Below are positions 36,601 through 55,200 of a stretch of DNA of 64,000 nt, one piece after another. This DNA comes from Syngnathus acus (taxonomy: Eukaryota > Chordata > Actinopteri > Syngnathiformes > Syngnathidae). The translations under genes and the position numbers were made by a program. The stretch covers positions 4,192,476 through 4,256,475 of the forward strand of contig NC_051089.1 in the NCBI RefSeq assembly GCF_901709675.1, given 5' to 3'. Numbering within the stretch: position 1 is the first letter of the stretch; the number at the start of each line of letters is the position of its first letter. The notes below the pieces were generated by a model, which saw only the letters and a program-made list of their open reading frames with translations, had not been told where the DNA came from and ran no database searches.

Positions 36601-39169
36601 AACATCAGCGAAGCAATATCACACAAGAAGTCATTGTTTTCCAAAGTAAAAGCAGATGTTTGCAAAGGTCTTATTTTGATGAAACACAAATAATCAATCA
36701 GTCTGCTTTCATGAAGAAGTAGATCAATCATAATTATTCCTTTTGTTGTTGTTTGGAAAAAAAAAGGAAAAAAAGGCATCTTCATTGTTGTTCTTTCGAG
36801 TGGTTGTTTTCTTATCCCCGATACTTTGTAGCTAATCCAGCCTACAAAGCAGAAAGAAAAGGCAAAACGTCCGCAAAAACGGCAGCCTCAATTGGACTGT
36901 GTAAGCTGAGATCATGGGCTGCAAATGCTGGAATTCCTTGGCTCTAATAATATCGTGGCCCCGGGGCAAAGCGGACCCCTTCCCCCAGCCTTGCCGTGGC
37001 GAATAATGTGCAGACAAGAGGGGAGGGTTGCCTGGGAAGCAAACATCACTCAGGTGCACAACGCATGACACAGCGTGGCGCAAACAATGAGCTTGTGACT
37101 GCACACGGATGAGGCGGGCGTCTCCGCGGGGGTCACGTGTTCAACCGCGGAGAGCGACGGGACTGCGAGCGCAGCGCTGAATCAGCCCGTCGGTCTGAAG
37201 GCGAGACAGGAATTCTGCCGAGCAAAGCGCGTATTTCCACCGTGACAGAGTTGTGGCAGTTGTCAACAAGTGGGCCAAATGAGTGAAGCCCCCCCCCCCC
37301 AGATTTTAGTGGGGACCCTGTGCAAAGCCAGCAAAAATAAGATGACAAAAGGTGGGAATTAAAACCTAACGCCGTTCGGCATCTTCAGCAAATGTCTGCG
37401 CCACAGTGTCAAAAGAAAAACAACAAAACGCCATTTTGTTTGCAGGAGCAATTCCATGTTTTGTTACGAGTTAGAATTTTTGTTGAAACATTCTCATAAC
37501 GTTGTCTTTCATGGGGAAAAATAATATGAATTTCACTTCACTGGTCTGAAAATAATCAGACATTTAGTGCAAAATAATTCCAACAACTCAACCCTACATG
37601 TTAAGTGCCTTTATATACGTATCTCCACATTCTCTCTCTGTCTGTCTCCACAAGAGCCAAACAGGAAACACATTCCACATGCTCTCATGGCATATTTCAT
37701 CTTCAGGTGGCCCAAGCGTCGTGTTTACAGCTCACAGGCGAGGGTTTACATTAGGTTATTCTAAATCGTGGCTCACTACAAAATGGAATGAAAACAAAAA
37801 AATATTGTGTATTTTGCATTTAGCTTAAAAGCGTGCTAGATCACTATTTGGCAGGAACCCCCCCACTCGCCGGTTTCATCGAAACTCCGGGCGTTGGGAG
37901 CACTATCTGGCAGCTATTAATAACTATATCGTAATACTAACGACAACACAGCCGCCCTTTGTTTCGTTACAAAACTTCCACAAAGGGTCGTAAAGACAAG
38001 GACTTAATAGCAATTAACCGCTGCGAGTTAGGAAGCTAACATCGAAACGAGTGCGCTAACTTGGATTAATGTGTACGTGTAAACGTAGACAAGTCCATTA
38101 TCGGACACGCGAGTCGCTAACAGATTTGACGAAACTTGATTAATAACACGCTTTTACCTTCATTAGTCAAGCACAGCATGCCGTTGTCAAGACGACGTGC
38201 TCAACCGAAGCAGATTTGATGGCGTGGAAAAATAAAAATAACCAACGCGGAATTGCTCCTCCCCTCTTGAGTCCAAAATGGGTGGTTTCGAGCAGAAGAC
38301 AGACAAATATGTTCATAATTGGCCGCTTTAGCTGCATAACAGCACGTTGTAACTCCGCTGAAGCCTGTCACGGAGACGTATCGGTCGTCAATCGTGAGGT
38401 ACGGGGATCGGTAAAAGGGGGGTGTGCGTCCGATAATGGGCGCACGGATGTTTCATGTGTACTCAGTGGCTTTAGCGACATAGCTACGCGGGGCTAACGT
38501 TAGCTTGCCCCGCTAGCCTCTCTGCGACACGACTGAAAAGCGTTACTGAGGCGTGACCGATAAAACCACATTTAAGCTCCACAAACATCCGCTCGATGCA
38601 ATATAGAGAGGTGTAACTTTTCAAACGGAAGGCAAAGGTTAAGATAGTAAGGGGAAAAAGGTGCATTGCTTACCATCTCTGGCATCCACCCTCTTTGACA
38701 GCGAATCTCCTGTCCGTGTGACATGTCAAGCCCGTTGTAATAAAAGCCAACACTTCCGGTGAACGTTTCACAATAATGTAGCGAATGAAGTTACTGTCTG
38801 CGTGACTGGAGCGTGTCAAGTTTGTCATGAAAATCAAAAGAACAAAAACAGTTCCGGTAAATGTTTCACAACAAAACAAAGGCTTGGTTGGTACTGTCAA
38901 GTCTGTTGTTTCACTGAACTCCGAGCCATTAATGTGAGCTATTTAATTTGAATCACTTTAGTGATATACCAAAACCGAGGCTGATATAAGAATGAAACCA
39001 AATGTCGTCATAAAGACTGAGGCTTTGTCGCCCTCTATTGTTGATTAAGACTATTGCACCAGGTTTATGTTATTTAGCCAGACGGTCAATAGGGGGCGTG
39101 CTATTCCACATATTCCTCCAGCAAGGCATCATTTGGCACCTGACCTCCCCAAGACTTTCAGATTCTATA

Positions 39170-40084
39170 TACCGTTTTTTTCCGTGTATAATACGCAAAA
39201 TTTAACTAATTTATTGTCCTAAAATCTGGGGTGCGCATTATACATGGGTACAATTTTTTTTAAATTTTTAAAAAAAAAAATTTTTTTTTTTTAAGAAAAT
39301 CATGGTACTGGTACGAGTATTGATTTATGTATTGTTCTCTTCTTGTCATGTTGTGAAAGAATGTGGGTTGAATAAATACCAAAAGAACAATAGTGTGTTT
39401 GTACTGTGCTCTGGTCATTTCGTCAAAGAAGGGATAATAGTCCTCTTCTCTTCTTGACTGACAATGAATGTGATAGCTTAATACAATCAGCAAATAACAA
39501 AATGCGTATTACAGGTAATATTTTATTTCACAACACTTTGCCTTGTTCCTTTCGTCTCTGCTGTTCACTTCAAACACGCTCCATACGAACGCAATGCTCT
39601 CGTATCAGACGCTTGCTCGATCACCTGCTCGTTTGCTGTCACAATGTACCCTACACAAATCCGAAACATTTGTTGCGGCTCCGAGTCACGACGAGGGGCA
39701 AGTTTTGGTTTCCAAGGGTGTTATTATTCCTCTTCAACGTCTCTCCCATACAGAGCCGCCTTTTTCACATGTCCGCACGTCACTTTCCTCTCTTTTCATC
39801 TGATCGCGGTGGTGCCTTTATGGGCAGTCGGAGAAATCAACGCCAACAAAAAAAATACATCCAGCCTAGTTAAGACCATACCAAAGACTATAAAAATGGG
39901 ACCCATTGCCTCCCTGCGTGTGTGACGATCATTGGGACTTAAAAAAAAAAAGAAAAAAAAAAAAATTAAAAAAAAAAATTGGGTGCGTATTATACATGGG
40001 TACAGGCTTTTTTCCAGCATCAACATGCCATTGTTAGGGTGCGTATTATACATGGGGGCGTATTATACACGGAAAAAAACGGTA
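39170..40084. mobile_element. Non-autonomous TIR DNA transposon (915 bp)
   Basis: The ends form a perfect 27-bp inverted repeat, starting TACCGTTTTTTTCCGTGTAT at 39170 and mirrored at 40058-40084. TATA flanks both sides, consistent with a TA or TATA target duplication. Subterminal copies of GTGCG.ATTATACATGGG lie at about 39230, 39982 and 40039. Internal frames encode no transposase, so it must have moved in trans. It lies about 370 bp upstream of the GPI start codon. Confidence 0.8.
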
Positions 40085-40457
40085 TATAATATTAATATTG
40101 ATTGTTTAGAACGTTAATGAGGCATAATGTGGATAATAGCTGTATGTTAATTGAAGTTAGTTATTTAATTTAAATTGATTATGAGACCTATTTTTTCACT
40201 GTGCCAATGTTTAAAAATGGGTATCGTATTCTTTTTACCTGAGTATATTTTTAATCTCCCTAACTACAGAGTATGAGTACTGGATGTTAGCCACCCGTGC
40301 CAAATATGCACCTTGGAGGACATACAGAGGGGAGGAGGTGTGACATGCATGCAGCAGCCCTGATTATAGTAAGAGTAGGAGGAGCTCAAGTGGCCCTTCA
40401 AAAAGCTTTTGCCCTCACCCCCTCAGCCCCACTCAGCCCACCTCGGAACTCAGCAAC

Positions 40458-44882
<4,425 letters not shown>

Positions 44883-46386
44883 GATTCATGCACTCGTCGT
44901 CGTTTTTATCATAACTAATAATATCAATTTCCATGTGAAGCACTGTGCACGTTTGTACGATGTATTAAAAAAGGTTTTCTTTTACATTGCCACATGCACG
45001 AGGCACGGTATGCTGCGTCTTTTCTTTTTCCAAAATCAGCGCAAACTTATTGATGATGAATCAACACTAAAACTAAAAGCAATCAATTTGAAGCAAAGCA
45101 AATCAAGTCACGCGTTAAAGGCCTTTCATGCATTTTCATTAAATATTTTCGAAAATAATACACCAATGTAACCACTAGATAGCAGTAGAACACCGGTTGC
45201 ACCGCTACTGCTGACAGTAAAGCAGCCAGTAGTTTGTTTTGTCATTTTATCAGGGTTTCAAATTTTCATTTAATGATTAATATTAAATTTTTTATTCTTA
45301 TTTTCTTATAATTTTAAAATCTTATTCTATAAAAAAATTTTTATTATTTATTTTTTATGATGATTACATTTCATTTAATCCATTTAATGGATAATATTTG
45401 GGAATTTTTAGCTATTAGTTGTACTCGGCCCATTCAAATGTTTCAAACTTAAAACTGCTCCGCTCGTTTTACAACATCGAGATCTACATTTGTCTAATTT
45501 ACACTTTTCTAAAAAAAAAAAAAAAAACGAAACGAATGAAGAAATGTTATGGTATTCTGAATAAGAAAATATTTTTCAGTATTTCACATTTTCCAAAACA
45601 AATCTTTCAAATTTATACATTTCACAAAATGTGCTAACCCTTTCAGATCCCTTGACCTATTTAAATGTTCATCTTATACAGATCCGAGAAATGATTTTTT
45701 GCATTGTTTTCCATTCTCAGCGAACTACTTAGCAGACTTTTTGTTAGCACGCTAGCATTTGAGTTATTAGAAAGAATGCACAAATACATTCAGTCTTGTT
45801 CAATTTATTTATCTGATATTTGCAAAGTGAGATGTTTGGATGCAGCTCATTGTTAATCATGCAGGTGTGCCCAATAAAATAGCCTATTTTTTTTTCTCCC
45901 GTGGCAGCAGAGAATAGCCTATGTGAGGACAAACAAAAAGAAAAAAAGAAGAAAAGAAGCTGTGGCAGACTCAGCTAGTGTTTTTCCCCCCATGGCGGTT
46001 GCCAGGCAACAATACTTAGCATGAATCCTAACTTGTCCTTTTATGTCTGCCACGGAAACAACGAAACACTTGCTACGCTCTCCATAATTAAAGTTGAAGC
46101 TTTTGTACATTTATTTGTCGTTTTTGCAGACTTTTTTTTTAAACTTTTGTTCTTATCGGCCTTTTTGTAAATGTCCTTTTACTTTTGTTACATTTTTGCG
46201 ACTGTATCTTTTCTTGTTTTTTACTTTTGTGCTTTAGTTTCTCAAGTTTTGTATGTTAGTTATTTCTGAGTGCATTTTTCTTTTTTTATTCTTTTGTGAA
46301 TGGTGCCAAGTATCAACTGCAGGTGCACACCAGGAAGTCAGATTGCTAGACTGGCTCAGGAATGGGCAGCTTTGAAAAAGGTTCTG

Positions 46387-46388
<2 letters not shown>

Positions 46389-46418
<30 letters not shown>
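46389..46418. repeat. GT microsatellite
   Basis: About 14 uninterrupted GT units in the GPI-WTIP spacer. Confidence 0.9.
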
Positions 46419-46420
<2 letters not shown>

Positions 46421-47278
46421 TCCTGAGATGTTTGCTCAACAATGCATAGCCGCACATTCCAATTCTTTTTTAACAGAAGGAGCTGGGGGCTGTCATTGGT
46501 TTCCATAGCAACAACACCCCCCCTGGACCCCCACCGCCATCTCTAACTCACCCGGACAGCCCCCCCCCCCACACACCCAAGTTCAAACCACACCGAAAGA
46601 CAAGGTGTTTTCGGGGTACCTCAGGGAAAGTCATCAAAACGTTCCCTCTGGAGTGAAAGCTCCCATGCAGGCCTGGAAAAACAAGGACCTCGGCTTGGTT
46701 TTTCCCACGACTCCCACAGCTATATAAAGACCAAGGTCCCAAGAGTGCTCCTTCCCGACCCCAACGTTAGCGCCAACACTCCCTCCCTTCTGCGTCAGAA
46801 TTCCACACTACGGCTCCCACGTCACTCACTGGCAGCCTTTCCGAGCATCCGAGAGTCACCATCGCTGCAATCACCACATCGAAAAGTAAACATCAAATTG
46901 GCCCAAGGTTCCATGTCAGGATTGGACAAGCTACAAAGTTACCAAATGCACCATATTAAAATATCTTTTCAACATGAACATTTTCACAGGTCAAATTTGG
47001 TGTTCCAATTTTGTAATTAGTTTTACCTTAACTAAACCGATTTTTTCCACATCCAAATGTTTTTTTACAACTTTGTAATTGTTCTTTTGTTTCAAATAAA
47101 TTTTGATTTTGAATTTCACCACATTCCTTTTTTTTTTTTTTTTTTTACATTTGCTTTCTACAGGGGCGGAGCTATGTGGTGGCTAGGGGTGGCCATGGTG
47201 TGAATTTTCTCTCATTTCCTGACAGTGTGTGAGCAAGGTAGTCTTTTGTACATTGTAACAGAGCTCACTTCTCACACT

Positions 47279-47384
<106 letters not shown>

Positions 47385-47448
47385 GGCTGCTTTGTGTAAT
47401 AAATGGCCAAACTGTCAACGAACATCAGAGCGCTACCCCACTACGTTG

Positions 47449-47607
<159 letters not shown>

Positions 47608-47734
47608 AGTCATACCGGTTTTGAATAATATTCACCGTATAAGCTCATGTAAGTATTATGGTGGAGATTTCTGTGCTACGGCTTTTTTCCAACCATCTCA
47701 ACGACAAGACTGTTGTAGTTAGCTACAAAACCAC

Positions 47735-49272
47735 TTTATTGAATAACAGATTATGTCCTCTACAGTTAAAACGATACATCCTGATTTGATTTTAATACAT
47801 TAAATAATTTCTCTCTTTCCCCAGGTTTAGATAAATAGCTCTAGTCTTTTTTTTTTCTTTTTTTTTTTTATGAACCATCTAGGTAATAATAATAACATTT
47901 GAGATAGAAAAGATCATGTGACATGTGCTTTATGGCAACTAACCAGTCGGAGGAGAAGCCGTCCCTCTCCTCTCTTTCCCGTGTGACAAAAATACAAAAC
48001 TAGACTCTTTATGTACAAGGGATGCTAGGCGTGTGCTAGTACTGTTTTAAATAATCATCATAATAATAACAATAAAAGTGAATGAAGGGAAGGCGATGTC
48101 GGGTCAAAACAATCATTTGCGTTACATTCGCGTCAAGTTAGTCGTGGTCAGTGTGTTCTTTATGGACACGATCGAGTCAGTAGTATTGAGCGGGAACTCT
48201 GCCAAGGAAGTTACCATCAAAGACCTGCCTTTAAATGAGTTTTTTTTTTTCCTCCTTTCAATAATGATGGCTAGAAATTTGTTTCCCAGCCAAATTTCAT
48301 CAAATAAAAGTGGACCTTAAAAATTGAACAGCATTCACGATTCATAATTTTGTATTCATTATTCATACCGGGGAGGCCAGAAGAAATCAAGGGTGGGCTT
48401 TTGGGGTGCTGCTTGTGCTGCCCCGCAACCACAGCCGGGTGCTCATAGTGGTCCTGCCACCGGTGCACAAACTGTAAGTTGGAGGTGGGGAAAAGTGCCA
48501 ATCAAGAAAAAAAAAAAAAAAAAAAAAGACAACTCCAAGCTCATTAGCGCCACCCAGCAGAAACAACTCCTTTGGAAAAACTCGGGCGGAACCAGCAGCT
48601 CCGGGCTTTAAAAGTCATTGACGAACCACTTCCTGGTCTTTCATTCGCATTGAAATGAGGCAAGGACAGCAACACTTCACAGTCTCGTCTTTTGTGAGCA
48701 AACAATGAATCTCTGGAGGTCTTTTCTGTTAACGGCAAGGTTGGCTTGCTGGCCGTTAGCGCATCTCGGTGTTAGCGGCTACGCCAGGATCGCGCTCGAA
48801 AGGCACAACATGGCCGCGTTGGGTTTATCCCCTCCGGCCGGCGGTGGCCCCCTCTGAGCGGCAGTTATTTATTTAGAGGAATGAATGAAGTGAAACCAAC
48901 CTCACTGGTGGGTGGGAGCAGCAAAGTGAGTCCATCCCGCGAGGGTGGGGGTGAGCAAAGAAGCTTCACCTCGCAGGTGAAAATGTTGCCGGGGTCACAG
49001 GAAAGGTGGGCAGAAAAAAAGATGGACTCTGAGATGGCGGGGGAGGTCGGCATCTCCGGCCACCTCGGGGTTTACAGGTGGGGGGGTCGCCTCCCACTTT
49101 GCCTTCACATCTCAAAGCAGGTTGGTGGCACGACACGGCCGCCACCGGGACTGACCGGTCCAGCCAGCGCTGGTGAATCCCCGACCCGGGCACTTCAACC
49201 CAACTGTGTACCAGCGAGGGCGGGGCAGGTTGGCATCTCGGGCCACGCTGGGGGGGGTTAGCAACCTTCCCT
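47735..49272 (-). other. wtip: Probable WTIP 3' UTR with poly(A) signal
   Basis: AATAAA on the minus strand (forward TTTATT, 47735-47740) lies about 1.5 kb past the WTIP stop codon and is a plausible transcript end. The interval has poly-A and poly-T runs and a GC-rich part at 48750-49270 just after the stop codon. No other gene is recognised. Confidence 0.5.
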
Positions 49273-52200
49273 TCACAGCTCGGTGACGTGGAGCGGGTAG
49301 TTGGGGGACGGCGGCCCCGAAACCTGGGACTGCAGTCGGCGGATGTGGCAGCCGTGACACAGCAGGTGGCCGTCCAGAGGGTAACAACGGTGACCCTCCT
49401 CGTCGTTGAGCTGGAGCCCGCAGTCCTGGTGGAAGCGAAAACCGAGCGATGACACGCTAACAGTCAAGCGACGCGTCAGTGCGTGCGAGTGTGACCTCAC
49501 CTCACAGTGGTAACATTCCACATGGTAGTCTTTATCCATCGAGACAACCCGAATGGTCTCCTCTGAGCCCTGAGGAGAAAAACCCGGGAGGTGTTAGATG
49601 TTTGAAAAACGTCTCCAACGGGTTGGATCTTTGGTCACCTGAGCTGGGAGAATGGGCTGGTTGCAGGAGGAACACTTGGGAGCAAAAACCCTGTCATTGG
49701 AAAAGGGACCATCAAGCAAGGTTATTGTAGGACATGAAAAATAATTTTTAAAAAAAACAGTTGTCCTTACGTGTGGTAGTCTTTGACACAGTAGATGTTG
49801 TTCTCCACGTCCACAGTGAAGGGCACCCCGTCCAGACCTTCTTTACACACCACACAGCGGAAACAGCCTGGATGGTAGGACTTGCCCAGCGCCTGGAGGA
49901 TCTTCACCATCACATAAGAAGGGTGTTACCACTTTGGCCGCGGAAACCAAGAAGCTATCAAATCTTGGATGCTATTTGCTCTTTTATATCAAAACGATCC
50001 TGACCGAAATGATCACACCACAGTTTCAAATGTAAACCGGAAAATAGTCTCACCGATATTCATGTCTTTGCTAACCTGACTTAGCTTACCATCTCCATGA
50101 TGAGGTGGCCACACACAAAGCACTTGTCGGCCGTCTGCTGGAAACCAGAATACTGGGAAAGAAATCAGAGGCAAGACTTAGTCGCCTAGTTGTGACTTTT
50201 GTGCTGCTGCTGGAGGTTTATTTGTGAACTAGTGGGCCAATGATCTGGATGTAGCCCACTCCCAGGATAAAGATGTTCACAACCGTTGTAAAAGATGTCA
50301 TTGAGGATGTGTGTGCATCTCCACACCATCTGTCATCGACCTCCACAAGAGAGGCAAGCTAATTAATCTCCTCAGGGAAGTAGGGTAATTTGAGTTAATT
50401 GGATGGGGGAGGGGGGGCAAACTTTAACGGCAGTGTCCATGTCAGCTTTGGTATCCCAAGGGGATAAATCACGGTTTCAGAATATATATAATCACATTTT
50501 CAGAACATACACACACACACACATATACATATATATATATGTGTGTGTGTATATATATATAATTATTAAAATATTTATATAATATATACACACATATTTA
50601 TAAATCAAAACATAAAAATAAATAAAATAAATAAATAAAATGCCAGCTTTTCCTGTGAAAAGGGCTTCTGATATTCTATTACATATTTTATATTCTATGA
50701 CATATTTTATATCCTTATTTTATATATAATTTTATACTATATTTATTTATATTCTATGATTATATTCTGATATTATTACTGTATGTCTGAACATTGAAAA
50801 TGACCAGCAGCAAGTTGACAGAACAAGTGACTTACCAAAAAGTCTTCCTCGCAGTAGACCTTCCCGTTGACATTATAGAAGGCTTTACCTCGCAACCTCC
50901 TCCCTAAAAAAAAAAAAAAAAAAAAAAAGGAGTATTCAAAGTACTGAGACTCAATGTTGTACTTATTACTGTTGCTTGTCTCGGTTTATATCTGTGGGAA
51001 AAAGGTCAAACAAATATGTCATTTTTTCCCTTTTTTTCCCCCTTCATTTAAAGACATTTTACTTTACAGGTAAAAACCTTTGAACACAAACATTTTCTTC
51101 AAAACATACATGTGAGTCTATTTTAAACAGTGGCAGAAGCAGCTCGGGTGTAGAGCAGATGGTCCGGCCCGAAGCGGCTCGCATTGTGCCTCAATTTAAT
51201 TACTCTGACCACCGATCTCAATAGGATTCCATTCACGATCGATACAGAAAACTGCTCTACATCCCCCACTGACCGCACCCCCCCCCTCCAAAAAAACAAC
51301 ACACAGACACACAGACCCTATCCTCCTCCTCTTCCGTGCATTGTGCGAGCTGCTCAAAAACACGCCGGTAATAGCCCAATGTCGACAGGAAATCCATCGT
51401 TGACATGCAAAAGGATGTTGGGGAGGCTTTGAAGCCATTTTGTGTAAAACATCCTGAACATTTGTCATGACATACTGACAAATTCCTACAAGAGACTAAA
51501 TTGTGATGCTTTTAGCGTAGCCAATCAAATATGGACGACACATGGAGGCAGTCGGTCAGAAAAAAAAAAAAAAAGTAGTTACTACAGGCTGGAAAAGGTG
51601 TGTGTTTTCAATGTGGTCAATCTAAAGAGCTTGACTGTTTGAAAAGTTTCTTTTTTATTATTATTATTGCTTCTAAATAGTGCTACATGATTGAACCACT
51701 TCATTTTGCTCTGAGGTTGAGCTAAATTCCCACGATCGAGTCTTGATTCATGAGGCCTGAGTCCGATCTAAAGGGGAGGTGGGGGGGGGGGGAATGTGCA
51801 ACAGGCCGCTTGTGCCCACCCCGCATCTTTCGGGGTTTGCCCCCACCCCCTTTCGAATTCATTTAACGCCGCGCCGCGTCTCTGCGGCAGCGCGATGACT
51901 TCACTCGGCCCGGCGACCCCCCCCCCCCCGGGCAATGTCGCGGCTCGTAAATCTGCAGCGTTAGTCGGGATTTAATTGTTGTCCCGGGCCACCGTTAGTT
52001 TGATGACTAAAAAGCTCCTCTGGTTTAACAGCGAAATTTATGCAATTGCTATATTTCAAACGTCAACGCGACGCCGGGAGACGGTCATATGTTAACACCC
52101 ACACGAATGGGTCGAGGAGCCCAGGAATGCCGCGCACACAATAGGTGAGACTTTTAAGACGGAGCAGACTGAAGAGCAATTAGCATTTCTAGCCAGCGCA

Positions 52201-55200
52201 GAGGGAGGAAGCCACCCTCGCGTCCTCAAAAGGCCTAACCTTGCAGGAAGAGTGAGATTATAGAGGGGGGGAGGGGGGGGGGGCATGGTGTTGCAAGGTT
52301 TCTGGGAGTCTGGGAGGTGGTGGACACAAAAGGGCCCCGACGTTGACGCGGGTCGACTGAGCAAACGGGGACATTCCTTCTGCCTGAGGTCACTAGCTGG
52401 TCCCATTCAAACCCGCCCCCGAACGAGCATAGGGGGAAGATGGGGTGGAGGGGGGCGGGGGGGATCCCTGTTTGCCCCCCTCTCTCCTCCGGCCTTTTGT
52501 CGGCAGACAAACCAGCCAAAGGTGCAAAGCACCAGCTGCATTTTCTGCAATCCGGCAAGCAAAGTATTAAAAGTGGATTTTATTTCATTGATAACGTGAT
52601 CATTTATAAGTCTGAGGCTATTTTGATGTAAAGTTTGATATTAGCTTCCTCGCCCTTAAAGAACCCTACCATAGCTCTGACCGCTAATTGTCGCCACACC
52701 CTTCAGGGGGAAGTGTCAGAACCAAACAACATTCCAATCCCGTCTTATCCGACGTTCTAATCGGAGAACGAATGAAAAAGTCCCAGAATAGTTTTGTACT
52801 TTTAATCGTGATACCGCATATCAACATTCCCAACCTTATCTCTTTCTGGCACTATTAGAAAACCATAGCCTAACATTGCCGTTAGCGGTGCGAACCGAAT
52901 CAAAACGCCTCATTTGGAATAAACAGGACAAAACTATTTGGAGTAATTTCAATGAGAATGAAAGAAAGAAAAAAAACAGGCACCAAAATTTGTTTCATTT
53001 GAGAAAGTTATTGCGTTTAACCTTATCTTAGTTTCTAATGTGATACAAACATTGGGCATTCTGTACTTTTGTCCCCAGTTTCCTCTTCTGCCGCCGTCTG
53101 GTAGGTATGACTGTTTGTTTTTTGTTTTTTTTAAACTGATAGTATGATTGGAATAGGAATGAGTCATCGCTTCGGTATAAGCAAGTGATAGTCTGCGCAT
53201 CTGGGGCCATGGAGAGAAGTCCCGCGGAAAATAATAATAATCGGAGAGTGGGTGTGAAGTTGCAACACTTGCTTGGTCGAAAAGAAATAAACTGTGGACA
53301 AGAACCTTGACCTTGAACAAACACTTGATGGCACATTCTTGGCGTTAAAAAAATATTAGCATTAGCAATATTAGCCGTGTATCCTCACAAAGCTAACGGT
53401 GGCGAGGCGGCCATTTTTTATTTTTGGTTACATTCCCTGATCATCCGAGTGAGGTCCTCCGGGAAGGCTCCAGTGGAGGAGGTTATTTATTTATTTATTT
53501 TACATTCTTGGCCATTTTGTGAAGAAAAAAAAAGGTGGAGCCATGGGAGTGAGCCAAAAGGAGAGCTCAATTATGCATGGTTAAACAAAGCCCAAGCTGT
53601 CCGGGCAACAACAAAAATCAAAAGAAAGCCCCACCCCATTAAAAACCAAAAAAAACAAATACAGTCACACGGATGCGGTTCCCGATTTATCACTGGAGGG
53701 TGTTATGACAAGACTGCCGCTTAAAAGAAAACATTCCCATTCAACTTGAGGTCAAATCATACATCAGAAGCGTTTACATGAGCCATAAACCATCTGTGGC
53801 CTGCCAAGCTTCAAACAAGCACCACTTGCAAATTCCCGCCAATAGATGCGAGCGTAATTCTCGCCTCGGTTGCGGCACGGTCCAAAAATCCCACAATCTC
53901 AGCAACCGGACACGGTTTGCCGACACAATAAACAGGAAAGTCTGCAGCTTTGGTTTCGTGTAAATTTATCGGGCCGCGCTTCCAGAGGCGGATCGGTATC
54001 CGTGCCGAGCAGACGTATGAATGGGAGCAACCTGGCTAAAAGGCTTTCTCCCGACATCTTCCCCCCCTCGGGTAACAGGAACGTCCATACCGCACACACA
54101 TTCACTCTACACACTGAATTGGAGATTTCATTACAACCTCAAAGACAAATAATGTCAGCGGAATTTGGGAAAGTGGAGGAATTTGCAAAGCGGCGAGCCG
54201 GGGGGCGGGGGGGTGATGATAAGGAATTTTTGGACGCGGAACAAAGACTGAGTTGACATTTATTTGGGAAATGAATGATAATAATAACATGATTTGATTT
54301 TAATGATCGACGGGTCGCTGAGTTATTATACCAACTATTCTTGGTCTGTTTTTAACCCCCCCCCCTCCCTCCCAAAATTGGACTTCAAAGCAACTGATAC
54401 ATGTTTTCCATTTTTTTTTACGTGGAATTTATACTCGATTACACTGTAAGTTAAAAAGTTTTTTTAATATATTTTTTTCTAAATTCAATTAATTAGTCCT
54501 TTTTAGTTAATTGCTTTTTTTTAAATGACCTGGCTCAATATGATTGCTATCTAAAATAAAATTTGGCACCAGCGCATAATTTACAACAAAAAAATATCTA
54601 CAGACATAAATGCTAAAATTAGCAGTGTCTTAAGACAAACGCTTCCTGGATAAGCATAAACATGAAAAGAATTCTCACACACACACACTGCCATTTGAGA
54701 TATGCATTTGGGCGAGCGCATTGAAGCACAATCCCATCGGTCACTATGGCAACGGCAAATGTGGATGTGTTTGGTCCACTCGACACGCCGGCAACACTAT
54801 TGCACTTTGTGGCCCGTTTTATCGTCATGATTGTTCTCCATCTCTCCACTCACCGCAGGAGCAGCAGGTGAAGCAGTTGGTGTGATAAAGATTCCCCATG
54901 GCCTGGCAGGCTTGGCTGGCTCCGTACACGCCTTTGCCGCATTTAATGCAGATACCTGGAGAAAAGGAACACGGACGATGGGTTGATTTGAAGGATGAGC
55001 AGAGTGGACACACCCAGGTGAGGACAAACACATTGACCTTGTGGTATAGAAGAAGAAAAAAAAGTATTTGGAGGCAACAGTAGCTCCCCACAAGACTGAG
55101 GTGACATTCCTCAGGGACTGCGAGATCAAAGCCTGGTCGGGGTCAGCCCGGGGTCACCGAGTCGACGGGACGTGTGCTCGACTGCCCCCGCCCCCAGTTG

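Larger units (their letters stand above)
31499..39169. other. Gene-poor interval upstream of GARRE1
   Basis: I find no coding exon here. GARRE1 usually has untranslated first exons, and two minus-strand donors could belong to them: GATG|GTAAGC with the junction at about 38673 and GAAG|GTAAAA at about 38156. The stretches 35900-36200 and 38000-38700 are richer in CpG and could be promoters. The rest is AT-rich with homopolymers, a CA tract at about 33582-33598 and repeat fragments. Confidence 0.4.

Noticed and set aside
39406-39873. 155-codon plus-strand frame
   Set aside because: It lies wholly inside the 39170-40084 TIR element and resembles no transposase or other family.
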